A stretch of 64,000 nt of DNA from Bin87 sp034420475. GTDB taxonomy: Bacteria > Chloroflexota > Dehalococcoidia > Lucifugimonadales > UBA3495. The notes under the pieces were generated by a model. The model did no database searches, was not told the origin of the DNA, and was given only the letters and a program-made list of their open reading frames with translations. Location: positions 74,178-138,177 of the forward strand of contig DAOULH010000025.1 in the NCBI GenBank assembly GCA_034420475.1, in the 5' to 3' direction. The position numbers were made by a program, and so were the translations under genes. Shown piece after piece: positions 33,924 through 42,142 of the stretch; position 1 is the first letter of the stretch, and every line of letters begins with the position of its first letter.

Positions 33924-34364
33924 CTACCCCGGAGTTTGACGGGCGAGGTCGGCAACGCGGGCTACGGTGGAGAGGGGTGGAATGACGCCGGGCGGGGTTG
34001 GCGTGTTGGCAACCCGGAGCAGCTCTGCTATCGGGATGCGGAGGTGTCGGTGCAGGGCCTCGGCCATCGCCAGCGTCATCTCCTGTTCGCCGGCCAGCAA
34101 CTCTTCAATGTTGCCCTGGTCGCCCAGCAGTTGATTGATAGCCTGCACCGTCCAGCCCTTTTCCTCAACCCAGAACCTGATGAGCGCCCGGCCTTCGGGC
34201 ACAGGCATCGGTATGTTGCGGTATTCGTAGAGCAGAACCAGATCGACCAGGAGGTCAAGCTCCTCATCCTCCGGGGTATCAGGTTCGGCATCCATCAGAA
34301 TTTCAATGCGAGCCAGAGCCGCTTCATATTCCTCTTCGGTCCGGACTGGCTTGATATTACACAT
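33924..34364 (-). CDS. higA: HigA-family antitoxin with helix-turn-helix
   Basis: The 146-aa protein has an acidic N-terminal part (ILMDAEPDTPEDEELDLLVD) like HigA proteins that accompany HigB. A helix-turn-helix follows (TVQAINQLLGDQGNIEELLA, GEQEMTLAMAEALHRHL). It would bind and inhibit HigB and repress the operon. The ribosome site GGAGG is inside the end of higB, with only three bases between the genes, so translation is coupled. Confidence 0.82.
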   Translation of the reverse strand: MCNIKPVRTEEEYEAALARIEILMDAEPDTPEDEELDLLVDLVLLYEYRNIPMPVPEGRALIRFWVEEKGWTVQAINQLLGDQGNIEELLAGEQEMTLAMAEALHRHLRIPIAELLRVANTPTPPGVIPPLSTVARVADLARQTPG

Positions 34365-34367
34365 TCC

Positions 34368-34661
34368 TCAAACCTCCGCGGCATTGATACGGTCGTACTC
34401 GGCGTGGGTGCCGATAAAGCGGATGTAAACTGCTCGCCGCCTGTAGTTGATGTTGACCACCAGCCGATAGTCGTTGCCTTTGATGTTGAACACCACCCGG
34501 TTACCAGCAATGATACTGGCGCTGGCAAATTGAGCCCTCACTGCTGCTGGCGTGTCCCAGTTTGCATCGTCCGCATCCTGATACCAACTGCGCAAGGGCC
34601 GTTCTGCATCAGCATGGCGTTCCCAAAACTCCCGCAGTGTCCTCTTGGAGAAGACCCTCAT
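34368..34661 (-). CDS. higB: HigB-family mRNA interferase toxin
   Basis: The 97-aa protein matches the HigB_toxin family along its whole length: MRVFSKRTLREFWERHADAE, PLRSWYQDADDANWDTPAAV, RVVFNIKGNDYRLVVNINY and IRFIGTHAEYDRI. HigB is a RelE-fold endoribonuclease that cleaves mRNA on the ribosome. The toxin gene precedes the antitoxin gene, as is usual for higBA. A palindromic operator lies directly upstream. Confidence 0.9.
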   Translation of the reverse strand: MRVFSKRTLREFWERHADAERPLRSWYQDADDANWDTPAAVRAQFASASIIAGNRVVFNIKGNDYRLVVNINYRRRAVYIRFIGTHAEYDRINAAEV

Positions 34662-34673
34662 CGCAGCGCTCGG

Positions 34674-34688
34674 TTCCAGTCACTGGAA
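34674..34688. promoter_or_regulatory. Palindromic operator-like site upstream of higBA
   Basis: TTCCAGTCACTGGAA has exact 6-base arms around TCA and ends 12 bases before the higB ATG. It is a probable HigA binding site. Confidence 0.6.
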
Positions 34689-34729
34689 TTTCATAGTGCC
34701 ATATCTACTCACTTCGGTTCTCCGTGCGA

Positions 34730-35803
34730 TCACCCCGGAATCTCTATCTTCTCCGTCACCACCCGGGTCACTCCCCAGCCGGCCAGCCAAGCCGAATGGC
34801 GACCGTCGCCCCCGGCCACGACCACTACGATGTCGTCAGCGTCCAGCGCGATGGGCACCATGGTGTTCGGGTCCTCGTCGTTCACCCAGTCCGGGTAGTT
34901 GCGGTTGCCCCAGTGTCCCAGGCCCGACAGGTCGGCGATGGACATGCGCGCGTTGGCGAACACGTACTCGCGAACGTCCTGCTTGGTGAACCCGTCCGCC
35001 GCGATTTCGGCCGCGTGCTCCGGGCTCAGCACCAGCGTCACCTGCGCGCCGGTCCCGATCTGGTAGAAATTGGAGAAGCCGGTGGCCCGGGTCGCCTGCA
35101 CCAGCGTGTTGAGCACGTCCGTGCCCCGCGAAACCGTGGTTTCCATGACCGGATAGAAGGCCCGGATCGCGTGGAGGGTCACCATGCTGTCTTGCGGATC
35201 CAGCCCCAGTTCCACATGCCTCGGCTCCCAGGGACTGTGCGCCTCGTTCTCGGCGAAGCAGAAGGAATACCTGCCCGGCATGGCCAGGGTCGCCTTGTCC
35301 ATGTCGCCGATGATGAGGCCGGCCACGTTGCGCACGAACAGGCGCAGGGCCCGGCCGATGGTCGCGTTGGCGCGGTAGCCGGGTCCGAACGCCCCGGAAT
35401 CGCCGTTGATGCCCAGCCGCTCCGCGATGGGGCCGTTCACGATCACCACCGGGGCCGCGCCTCCGGTGGTGGCCTGGCAACCGGCCAGGTTGAACGGCGT
35501 TTGCAGGGCCGCTTTCACGCAGGCCACCACCACCGGAAAATACTCGGGACGGCACCCGGCCATCACGGCGTTGATGGCGACTTTCTCAATATTGACTTCC
35601 GAATTGGAGGGTTGCGCCATGCCCAGGGACAGCGAAGGATCTTCGCCCCACGGGCCCAGCATCCGTTGCACGGCGTCCACCGTGGCCGGAACCACGGGCA
35701 TTCCGTCGGTCCACCCCTGCTCTTCGTAGTAGTCCTGGATGGCGTCGTAGGTGTCAGGCACGTCGATGCGGCGCGAGTTCAAGGCTCGACTGTTGGTTGT
35801 CAT
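34730..35803 (-). CDS. UGSC selenoprotein-associated protein, uncharacterised family (paralogue of 22553-23554)
   Basis: The product is about 357 aa and has no domain I can name. It shares with the protein at 22553 the motifs YYEEQGWTDGMPVVPAT, INAVMAGCRPEYFPVV (conserved Cys), YRANATIGRALRLFVRN, FCFAENEAHSPW and a glycine-rich C-terminal DDIVVVVAGGDGRHSAW. No signal peptide or membrane segment is seen. It is transcribed in the same direction as, and two genes downstream of, the second UGSC selenoprotein, with an EEP-family gene between them. A GTG at 35812 in the same frame is an alternative start. Confidence 0.78.
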   Translation of the reverse strand: MTTNSRALNSRRIDVPDTYDAIQDYYEEQGWTDGMPVVPATVDAVQRMLGPWGEDPSLSLGMAQPSNSEVNIEKVAINAVMAGCRPEYFPVVVACVKAALQTPFNLAGCQATTGGAAPVVIVNGPIAERLGINGDSGAFGPGYRANATIGRALRLFVRNVAGLIIGDMDKATLAMPGRYSFCFAENEAHSPWEPRHVELGLDPQDSMVTLHAIRAFYPVMETTVSRGTDVLNTLVQATRATGFSNFYQIGTGAQVTLVLSPEHAAEIAADGFTKQDVREYVFANARMSIADLSGLGHWGNRNYPDWVNDEDPNTMVPIALDADDIVVVVAGGDGRHSAWLAGWGVTRVVTEKIEIPG

Positions 35804-35834
35804 AAGGCTCACTCTTCTCAGGTGGTTTCTTTGG

Positions 35835-36572
35835 TCAGGCGCCGGTGGACAGATCGGCTACGACGCCGAAGTGGTCGGACAGGCGTCGCTCGCCGTCCAT
35901 GTTGTCAATCGTCGCCAGGGACACGGCAGACAGTTCTCCGCTGATGGCGATGTGGTCAATGGCGCGTCGCCCCTGCAATCCAAGTCCGGCAGTCACGATG
36001 GTCAAGCCCGGGGGTCGTGCTGCCGCCATGGTCTCCTGCAATCTGGCGCGCACCGGATGGGACAGCGGAGGGTAAGGTCTCGGCCGTTGTCCAATTTGCT
36101 GGTTGAAATCGCCAAGGACGATCAATCGTCCGTTCGATTTGTTGCTCAATATCGACGCCAAACCGTCCAAGTAAGTTTCATGCTCCTGCCACGGGGCTTT
36201 GTCCTTACGGCCAACGTTCACATTCGCATTGTGGTACGGGATGCAGACCCCTATTACCCCGAGCTGACCAACCGATGTTTCGGTGGTTCCGGCAACGAAC
36301 CTTCCGGCAGGCAGATCCTTGTCGCCGACGGCATCGACGTCGCGCCATTCGTGCTTAGACCAGAGCAGTACTTTGCGCCTATTCAGGTTGGCGCCAGGCC
36401 CGTCGGCGGGCTTGCAACAGATCGTGTGCCCTTTCAATTCGTCCAGCAAGTGTGCGTGCGCTTCGGTCAGACAGATCACCTCCGCGTCATGGCTCTCGAT
36501 GCGGGACAAAATTTCTGGGCTACGCGCCGCGCCGGGCGTAGCCCATTCAACATTCCAGTTGACCACTTTCAT
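35835..36572 (-). CDS. Endonuclease/exonuclease/phosphatase (EEP) family protein
   Basis: The 245-aa protein has EEP-fold motifs in order: MKVVNWNVEWA at the N-terminus, a catalytic Glu in VICLTEAHAH, GDFNQQ with the active Asp and Asn, RAIDHIAIS, and the final LSDHFGV with the catalytic Asp-His pair. These Mg2+-dependent enzymes cleave phosphodiester or phosphomonoester bonds. The substrate is unknown. It lies 28 bases after the second UGSC selenoprotein and 31 bases before the partner gene, so it appears to be part of the same operon. Confidence 0.85.
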   Translation of the reverse strand: MKVVNWNVEWATPGAARSPEILSRIESHDAEVICLTEAHAHLLDELKGHTICCKPADGPGANLNRRKVLLWSKHEWRDVDAVGDKDLPAGRFVAGTTETSVGQLGVIGVCIPYHNANVNVGRKDKAPWQEHETYLDGLASILSNKSNGRLIVLGDFNQQIGQRPRPYPPLSHPVRARLQETMAAARPPGLTIVTAGLGLQGRRAIDHIAISGELSAVSLATIDNMDGERRLSDHFGVVADLSTGA

Positions 36573-36600
36573 GACGAAAGCGGCACCCTGACCGGGGCGA

Positions 36601-37140
36601 CTAATCGCCGTTGGTCAGCATCTCGGCGATCCGGCCGGCAAAGTCGTGGGCCAGCTGCTGCACTTCCGGTATCGACCGGGAGGCCAGCGGGCTGGGCAGA
36701 GCCAGGATCTGGACGCCGGGCATTCCCAGCGAGGAGGCGCGGGCGTGCGCCGCCCGGGTGAAACTCTCGGTGATGACGCTCACGGAGGGAACGCCGCGGG
36801 TTTCGGTAACTACTGTGTCGTGGAGACCCCACGCCGTGCAGCTCCCTCAATCCGCGATTCCGTGCACCACCGCGTCGCATTGCTCGATCAACTCGTCGAT
36901 GGTCTCGTCAGAGCAGGGGGCGCTGAAGCTGAACTTCCGCAGGTAAACCACCTTCTCGACGGCGTATTCCTCCTCCAGGATTACCTGGAGTTCCTGCAAG
37001 AAGTTGTCGGAGTGGTACTTGCGGTTTTCCAGCAGGCCGATGGTCTTGCCCGCGAGGCCGGGCAGCCGGTCGGTCGCCGCCCGCTCCTCGGTCTTCTGCT
37101 CCGGACGCGGGTCCAGGATCTGGATGGTTGCGGTCGTCAT
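36601..37140 (-). CDS. UGSC-family selenoprotein (in-frame TGA read as selenocysteine), second copy
   Basis: Reading through a TGA (complement at 36847-36849) at residue 98 gives VVHGIAD-U-GSCTAWGLHDT, in a 179-aa product. The N-terminal half (LAGKTIGLLENRKYHSDNFL) and the C-terminal half (TRGVPSVSVITESFTRAAHA) both align with the protein at 21954-22496, so the code after TGA is conserved as protein. A SECIS-like hairpin lies 14-28 bases after the TGA. GGAGG precedes the ATG at five bases. The gene follows guaB3 by 54 bases. U98 and C101 form the inferred redox motif. Confidence 0.9.
36819..36833 (-). promoter_or_regulatory. Bacterial SECIS-like hairpin for the 36847 TGA
   Basis: Bases 14-19 after the TGA (CGTGGG) pair with bases 23-28 (TCCACG, one G-U) around a GTC loop. 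Position and loop start (G-U) are identical to the hairpin of the first UGSC gene, while stem bases differ in a compensatory way. Confidence 0.75.
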
Positions 37141-37194
37141 GGTTCCTCCGTTTGTTCTTCAACCGTCATTCCCGTTTTCACGGGAATCCAGCGT

Positions 37195-38331
37195 TTATCC
37201 CATCATCTGGTAGTGCTTGCCCTCGGTCTTGATGGCCGGGGCGATGACCATTTCGGTCTTGTGGAAGTCGCGCACCGTGTACGCGCCGCACATGCCCATC
37301 GCCACACGCAAGGCGCCGACGAGGTTCTGCGTCCCGTTGGTAACACTGGACGGCCCGTGCATCAGCTGCTTCAGGCTGCCCTTGGTGCCGACGTTGATGC
37401 GCGTCCCCCGGGGCAGTTCCGGGTGGGCGTTGGCCATGCCCCAGTTGTAGCCGCGGCCCGGGGCCTCGGCCGCTTGAGCGAAAGGCGTGCCCAGCATTAC
37501 GCCGTCGGCGCCGCTGGCCATGGCCTTGCACACGTCGCCGCCGGTGCGCAGGCCGCCGTCGGTGATCACGCTGACGTACCGGCCGGTGCGCTGGAAATAG
37601 TCCTCGCGGGCCGCCGCGCACTCCAGGGTCGCGGTAACCTGGGGAACCCCCACGCCGGTAACTTCCCGCGTGGTGCAGGCCGCGCCGGGGCCGACCCCGA
37701 TCAGTATGGCGTCGATCCCGGTTTCCATCAGTTCGCTGGCGACGGCGTAGCTGACGCAGTTGCCCACCACCACGGGGACGTTGAGCGATTCGATCAGCTC
37801 GGAAAAGATGAGGCCCCGGTAACTGCGGGACATGTGCCGCGCCGTGGTCACGGTGGACTGCACGACGATGATGTCGGCGCCGGCCTCCACCGCCAGCGGG
37901 CTGAACCGCTTGGTGGTCTGGGGAGTGAACGCGATGGCCGCTATCGACCCGGACTGCTTGATCTCCTGGACGCGCTCGCCGATCAGATGGTCCTGCACCG
38001 GCTGGCTGTAAACCTCTTGCAGGTACTCGGTGACCTCGCCCTGGTCCATGGAGATGATCTCTTCCAGCACGGAGTACGGGTCTGCGTAGCGGGTGTAGAG
38101 GCCCTCGCCGTTCAGCACGCCGAGCCCGCCCATCTCGTGCATCAGTGTCGCAAAGCGCGGCGACACCGAACCGTCCATCGCCGAGGCCATCACGGGGGAT
38201 TCAAAGGAGTATTGGCCGATGCTCATCTGGGTGGATGTCATTTCCGGGTTGATCGTGACCTCGCCCGGGACGATTGCAACCTCGTCAAACCCGTAGGATC
38301 GTTCCAGTTCTTTGAGCAAACGCCTGGCCAT
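37195..38331 (-). CDS. guaB3: GuaB3-family IMP dehydrogenase-related protein
   Basis: The 378-aa protein is a CBS-less IMPDH/GMPR-type TIM barrel with FESPVMASAMDGSVSPRFAT, IGVGPGAACTTREVTGVG carrying the catalytic Cys, and SVITDGGLRTGGDVCKAMAS in the phosphate-binding loop. The overall length and the N-terminus fit the GuaB3 group. Members have been linked to GMP reduction or IMP/GMP interconversion. GAGGTG lies seven bases before the ATG. It is upstream of, and may be co-transcribed with, the second UGSC gene. Confidence 0.88.
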   Translation of the reverse strand: MARRLLKELERSYGFDEVAIVPGEVTINPEMTSTQMSIGQYSFESPVMASAMDGSVSPRFATLMHEMGGLGVLNGEGLYTRYADPYSVLEEIISMDQGEVTEYLQEVYSQPVQDHLIGERVQEIKQSGSIAAIAFTPQTTKRFSPLAVEAGADIIVVQSTVTTARHMSRSYRGLIFSELIESLNVPVVVGNCVSYAVASELMETGIDAILIGVGPGAACTTREVTGVGVPQVTATLECAAAREDYFQRTGRYVSVITDGGLRTGGDVCKAMASGADGVMLGTPFAQAAEAPGRGYNWGMANAHPELPRGTRINVGTKGSLKQLMHGPSSVTNGTQNLVGALRVAMGMCGAYTVRDFHKTEMVIAPAIKTEGKHYQMMG

Positions 38332-38467
38332 AGTTTCACCTCAAAGTTTGCCGTGAAGAGCGCTGAAATATAGTGAGAGAGACCTGCCGCGGTCAAATGC
38401 GGTTGGGTTGCATTGACGGGGCGGTGATGTCATCCGCCCCGGTCTTGACCTGCTGAATTGTAGCATT

Positions 38468-38495
38468 CGGGGGCGCCTGTTTCTAAGCGCCCCCG
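38468..38495. terminator. Strong GC hairpin downstream of clpC
   Basis: Arms CGGGGGCGC and GCGCCCCCG flank a 10-base loop between the clpC stop and the guaB3 start. There is no T-run on either strand, so it may be a pause/terminator or a stabilising hairpin. Confidence 0.5.
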
Positions 38496-38521
38496 ATGCT
38501 CGTTCGCCACTAAATCCCGTG

Positions 38522-40996
38522 TTAGGCCACAGGCAAGGCAGCCATCTCGCCCTTACGAACCTTGATGCAGACCTTGCCGTCCTCGTCCATATCGACAATC
38601 GCGGTGTCTCCCGGCTCGAACTTCCCTCCGAGGAGTTCGTCGGACAGCCGGTCCTCGACCTCGTTCTGGATCAGGCGGCGCAATGGCCGCGCTCCCAGGA
38701 CCGGATCGAAACCGTTTTCGCCCAGGTACTCCTTGGCCGGCTCGGTCAGCTCAACGCTGATCTCCCGTTCCTTGAGCTCGTCGCGAACCATGTTCATCAT
38801 CAGGTCCACGATCTGGTGGATCTCGTCCCGGCTCAGGGCGTGGAACACGATGGTGGCGTCCAGGCGGTTCAGGAACTCGGGGCGGAAGAAGCGCTTGACT
38901 TCGTCCATCACCTTGTCCTTCATCCGCTCGTAAGCCTGGTGGTCCGTCTGCGACTGTTCGGACTTCACGGCGAACCCCAGCGAGGTGTCGCGCTTGATCA
39001 GGTCGGAACCCAGGTTGCTGGTCATGACGATGATCGAGTTGCGGAAGTCCACGCGGCGGCCGCGGGCGTCGGTCAACTGGCCGGCGTCGAAGATTTGGAG
39101 CAGGATGTTGAAAATCTCCGGGTGCGCCTTTTCGATTTCGTCCAGCAGGATCGCGCAGTAGTTCTTCTTGCGCACGCCTTCGGTTAGCTGGCCGCCCTCA
39201 TCGTAGCCGACGTAGCCCGGAGGCGCGCCGATGAGACGGGCGGTGGTGTGGCGTTCCTGGAACTCCGACATGTCCAGCCGGATCATGTTGTCCTCATGGC
39301 CGAACAGGAACTCCGCCATGGCGCGCACCAGCTCAGTCTTGCCCACGCCGGTGGGGCCCAGGAACAGGAACACGCCGATGGGATGGCGCGGGTCCTTGAG
39401 GCCGGCCCGGGCGCGGCGCACGGCTTTGGAGATGCCGATGATGGCTTCGTCCTGGCCGATGATGCGCTTGTGCAGTTCCTCTTCCATTCGGAGCAGCCGC
39501 TCGGTTTCTTCCTGCGCCAGCCGCGTCACCGGGATGCCGGTCCACATGCTGACCACCTCGGCGATGTCGTCCTCGGTGACCTGCGTTCGTTCCTTGCTGC
39601 GGTCCGCCTTCCACTCGCGCTCCATGTCGCCCACGTTCTGGGACAGGTGGAGCTCGCGGTCACGCAACTCGGCGGCGACTTCGTACTGCTGTGAAGCGAT
39701 AGCCTCGTCCTTTTCCTTGCGCACGCGCTCCAGGACTTCCATCGCGTCCTTGACTTCCTGCGGGGCGTGGCTGCCGCGCAGGCGCACCCGTGAGCCGGCT
39801 TCGTCCAGCAGGTCGATGGCCTTGTCGGGCAGGAAGCGGTCGGGGATATACCGGGTCGACAGCGTGGCCGCGGCCCGCACTGCGTCCTCGGTTATATCCA
39901 CGTTGTGGTGTTCCTCGTACTGGCCCTTCACGCCGCGGAGGATGTCCACGGTCATGTCGGCGTCGGGCTCTTCCACCCGCACGGGCTGGAGCCGGCGCTC
40001 AAGGGCCGGGTCGCGCTCCACGTACTTGCGGTAGTCGTCCAGCGTGGTCGCGCCGATGCACTGGATCTCGCCGCGAGCCAGGGAGGGCTTCAGGATGTTG
40101 GAAGCGTCCACGGCGCCTTCGGCGGCGCCGGCCCCGACCAGCGTATGAATTTCGTCAATGAAGAGGACGCAGTTGCCGGAGGTCTTGATTTCCTCGATGA
40201 CCTTCTTCAACCGCTCTTCGAACTCGCCGCGGTACTTGGTGCCGGCGACCAGGGCGCCCATGTCCAGGGTGACCAGGCGCTTGCCTTGCAGGGTGTCCGG
40301 GACGTCGCCCGAGGAGATCTGCTGGGCCATCGCTTCCACGATGGCGGTCTTGCCGACGCCGGGCTCGCCCACCAGGACCGGGTTGTTCTTGGTCCGGCGG
40401 CTGAGGATCTGGGTCACGCGCTCGATTTCGGTGTCACGGCCGATGACCGGGTCAAGCTTGCCGCCCAGGGCCGCGTTGGTCAGGTCAACGCCCAACTGGT
40501 CCAGGGTGGGGGTGCGCGTGGACGAACTCCGGCTGCTGGAGCTTCCGGTGCCGGAGTTGCTGAGGATCCGGTGGGTCTCGGCGCGTACCTTTTCGAGGTT
40601 TACGCCCAGGCTCTCCAGGACGCCGGCGGCGACGCCTTCGCCCTCGCGCAGGAGGCCGATCAGCAGGTGCTCCGTTCCAATGTAGGTGTGGTTCATCCTG
40701 CGGGCTTCGTCGACGGCCAGTTCCACGACCTTCTTGGCCCTGGGGGTGAGGCCGATCTCGCCCTGCGCCGGGCGCTCGCCCCGCCCGATGATGAACTCGA
40801 CGGCCGAGCGCACCTTGGTCAGGTCAACGCTCAACCCCGACAGCACTCGAGCGGCTACGCCCTCGGTCTCCCGTACCAGGCCAAGCAGGATGTGCTCGGT
40901 CCCGATGTAGTTGTGGTTGAACCGCTGCGCTTCTTCCTGGGCCAGGGACAGAACCCTGCGTGCCCGTTCTGAGAACTTCTCGAATCTGCTGCCCAT
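38522..40996 (-). CDS. clpC: ATP-dependent Clp protease ATP-binding subunit ClpC
   Basis: The 824-aa class I Clp ATPase starts MGSRFEKFSERARRVLSLAQ and has two Clp N-terminal repeats. AAA-1 has Walker A GEPGVGKT near residue 210. A UVR motif in the middle domain (DEAIASQQYEVAAELRDREL) marks ClpC rather than ClpB. AAA-2 has GPTGVGKTELVRAMAEFL. It unfolds proteins for ClpP. The start at 40996 is preceded by AGGGAGAG; the ten upstream in-frame codons lack family similarity. The 5S rRNA gene lies just upstream in the same direction, separated by a terminator. Confidence 0.97.
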   Translation of the reverse strand: MGSRFEKFSERARRVLSLAQEEAQRFNHNYIGTEHILLGLVRETEGVAARVLSGLSVDLTKVRSAVEFIIGRGERPAQGEIGLTPRAKKVVELAVDEARRMNHTYIGTEHLLIGLLREGEGVAAGVLESLGVNLEKVRAETHRILSNSGTGSSSSRSSSTRTPTLDQLGVDLTNAALGGKLDPVIGRDTEIERVTQILSRRTKNNPVLVGEPGVGKTAIVEAMAQQISSGDVPDTLQGKRLVTLDMGALVAGTKYRGEFEERLKKVIEEIKTSGNCVLFIDEIHTLVGAGAAEGAVDASNILKPSLARGEIQCIGATTLDDYRKYVERDPALERRLQPVRVEEPDADMTVDILRGVKGQYEEHHNVDITEDAVRAAATLSTRYIPDRFLPDKAIDLLDEAGSRVRLRGSHAPQEVKDAMEVLERVRKEKDEAIASQQYEVAAELRDRELHLSQNVGDMEREWKADRSKERTQVTEDDIAEVVSMWTGIPVTRLAQEETERLLRMEEELHKRIIGQDEAIIGISKAVRRARAGLKDPRHPIGVFLFLGPTGVGKTELVRAMAEFLFGHEDNMIRLDMSEFQERHTTARLIGAPPGYVGYDEGGQLTEGVRKKNYCAILLDEIEKAHPEIFNILLQIFDAGQLTDARGRRVDFRNSIIVMTSNLGSDLIKRDTSLGFAVKSEQSQTDHQAYERMKDKVMDEVKRFFRPEFLNRLDATIVFHALSRDEIHQIVDLMMNMVRDELKEREISVELTEPAKEYLGENGFDPVLGARPLRRLIQNEVEDRLSDELLGGKFEPGDTAIVDMDEDGKVCIKVRKGEMAALPVA

Positions 40997-41063
40997 GAGA
41001 CTCTCCCTGGGTTGAGGTCGGGCCAACCGATGCGTGTTGGCGGCGCTATTTTACCGTATTCAG

Positions 41064-41113
41064 GCAAAAATAAAAGCGGCCCTGCCCCCGAATCGTAACG
41101 GGGAAGCCGCTCG
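41064..41113 (-). terminator. Rho-independent terminator after 5S rRNA
   Basis: On the minus strand AGCGGC pairs with GCCGCT, with an inner CCCCG/CGGGG stem, and it is followed by TTTTATTTTT. It separates the 5S gene from clpC. Confidence 0.75.
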
Positions 41114-41210
41114 GTTGATGTTTCAACCTATCGCGTTACGTGGCCTACAGTCGCCTGCGATTCCTTGCTGCGCCATCACGCCCGCCCGACTAACTTTGTG
41201 AGTTTTGGTA

Positions 41211-41332
41211 CTTTCCGGCGGTGACCTATTTTCCCACTCCGTCACCAGAGCAGTATCGTCGGCGCTGGGGCGTTTCACTTCCGTGTTCGGGATGGGTACG
41301 GGTGGTGCCACCCCGCTTGAACCACCAGAAAG
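41211..41332 (-). rRNA. rrf: 5S ribosomal RNA (solitary)
   Basis: The minus strand contains the universal 5S core (ACCCATCCCGAACACGGAAG, then TGAAACGCCCCAGCGCCGA) and ends TAGGTCACCGCCGG. The terminal helix pairs CTTTCTGGTGGT with ACCGCCGGAAAG. No 23S or 16S gene is adjacent: upstream on the same strand is antisense to tRNA-Lys and downstream is clpC. Confidence 0.96.
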
Positions 41333-41474
41333 TAACGCCGCAATTATGCCTCATGTCGGATGGCTTGGCAAGGGCAGCCGCACTGGGAATTTTCCGGCAT
41401 TCCCAGGGGCCTCAAAACGGGGCCTCAAAACGCCTATGCTATACTGGCACTCACCCGCCGGCCGCCGCGTGAGA

Positions 41475-41550
41475 GGGCCGTTAGCTCAGCTGGCAGAGCA
41501 CCGGACTTTTAATCCGGGTGTCGTGGGTTCGATCCCCACACGGCCCACCA
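41475..41550 (+). tRNA. tRNA-Lys (anticodon TTT)
   Basis: The cloverleaf has acceptor GGGCCGT/ACGGCCC, anticodon stem CCGGA/TCCGG around CTTTTAA (anticodon TTT), T loop TTCGATC and encoded CCA. Confidence 0.96.
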
Positions 41551-41940
41551 CCGTAATCCAATATGCGAACGCCGCCTCACAGAACGCCCTCGGCGGCGTC
41601 CTTACCCCTATAATTAGGCTGTCCTGCGGCGTGGAATAGTTCAGATGACAGCCGCCCCGCCGGGCCTGACCGGCGCCTCCTTGACGCAGAACCGGATTGA
41701 CGAAGAACCGGACGCAGAACCGCACGCAGGCTTTGGTCGCGGTGAGTTTGCCGGTCCTGAGGAACCCGCTCGCGTCCCGGGCAAAGGCGGCGATGGTGTC
41801 GGCGCTGTCCGGCAGTTCCCGCCCTGCCGGTCGAAGCCAAGCGCTGGAAAACGGTCAGACCGTCACAACCCGCAACGTGCGCCGCTTTGCGCCGACCGGC
41901 GTTCCAACATTGAGCCCACTAGAGTAAACTTGCTCACGGG
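41551..41940. other. Intergenic stretch without a supported gene
   Basis: After tRNA-Lys there are 390 bases up to the MITE copy 4 arm. They include a TATAAT at 41609-41614 and an open frame from 41645 that runs into the repeat. That frame has no ribosome site and no recognised domain. Short direct repeats of GCAGAACCG occur near 41687-41725. Confidence 0.5.
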
Positions 41941-42078
41941 CATCGCACGTACCCAGTTCGTCATCGCGAGGGGCGCAGCCACGTGGCGATCTCGTTCCCG
42001 GAGCAGCGTTCCTTGCCCCGACGAGCTTGCCGCCCTGCGCTCGCAACGACGGCTCGTGTGAAACTGGGTGCGCATGAG
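41941..42078. repeat. Short-form palindromic MITE/REP-like element, copy 4
   Basis: The core at 41960-42050 begins GTCATCGCGAGGGGCGCAGC and ends TCGCAACGAC. Outer arms CGCACGTACCCAGTT and AACTGGGTGCGCATGAG pair closely. It ends about 65 bases before the Eis-like gene. Confidence 0.85.
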
Positions 42079-42142
42079 GCTCACGGGCCGCTTGAAGACC
42101 CTGACCGACGCCCAAAGGTTCGCGGGACGAAGAATAATCTGC

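Noticed and set aside
41486..41725. 79-codon frame antisense to tRNA-Lys ending RVGIEPTTPGLKVRCSAS
   Set aside because: It is the well-known false translation produced opposite tRNA genes.
41645..42061. 138-codon plus-strand frame with a TATAAT 31 bases upstream
   Set aside because: No ribosome site, no recognisable domain, and its 3' part is translated repeat sequence. The TATAAT may serve another purpose.
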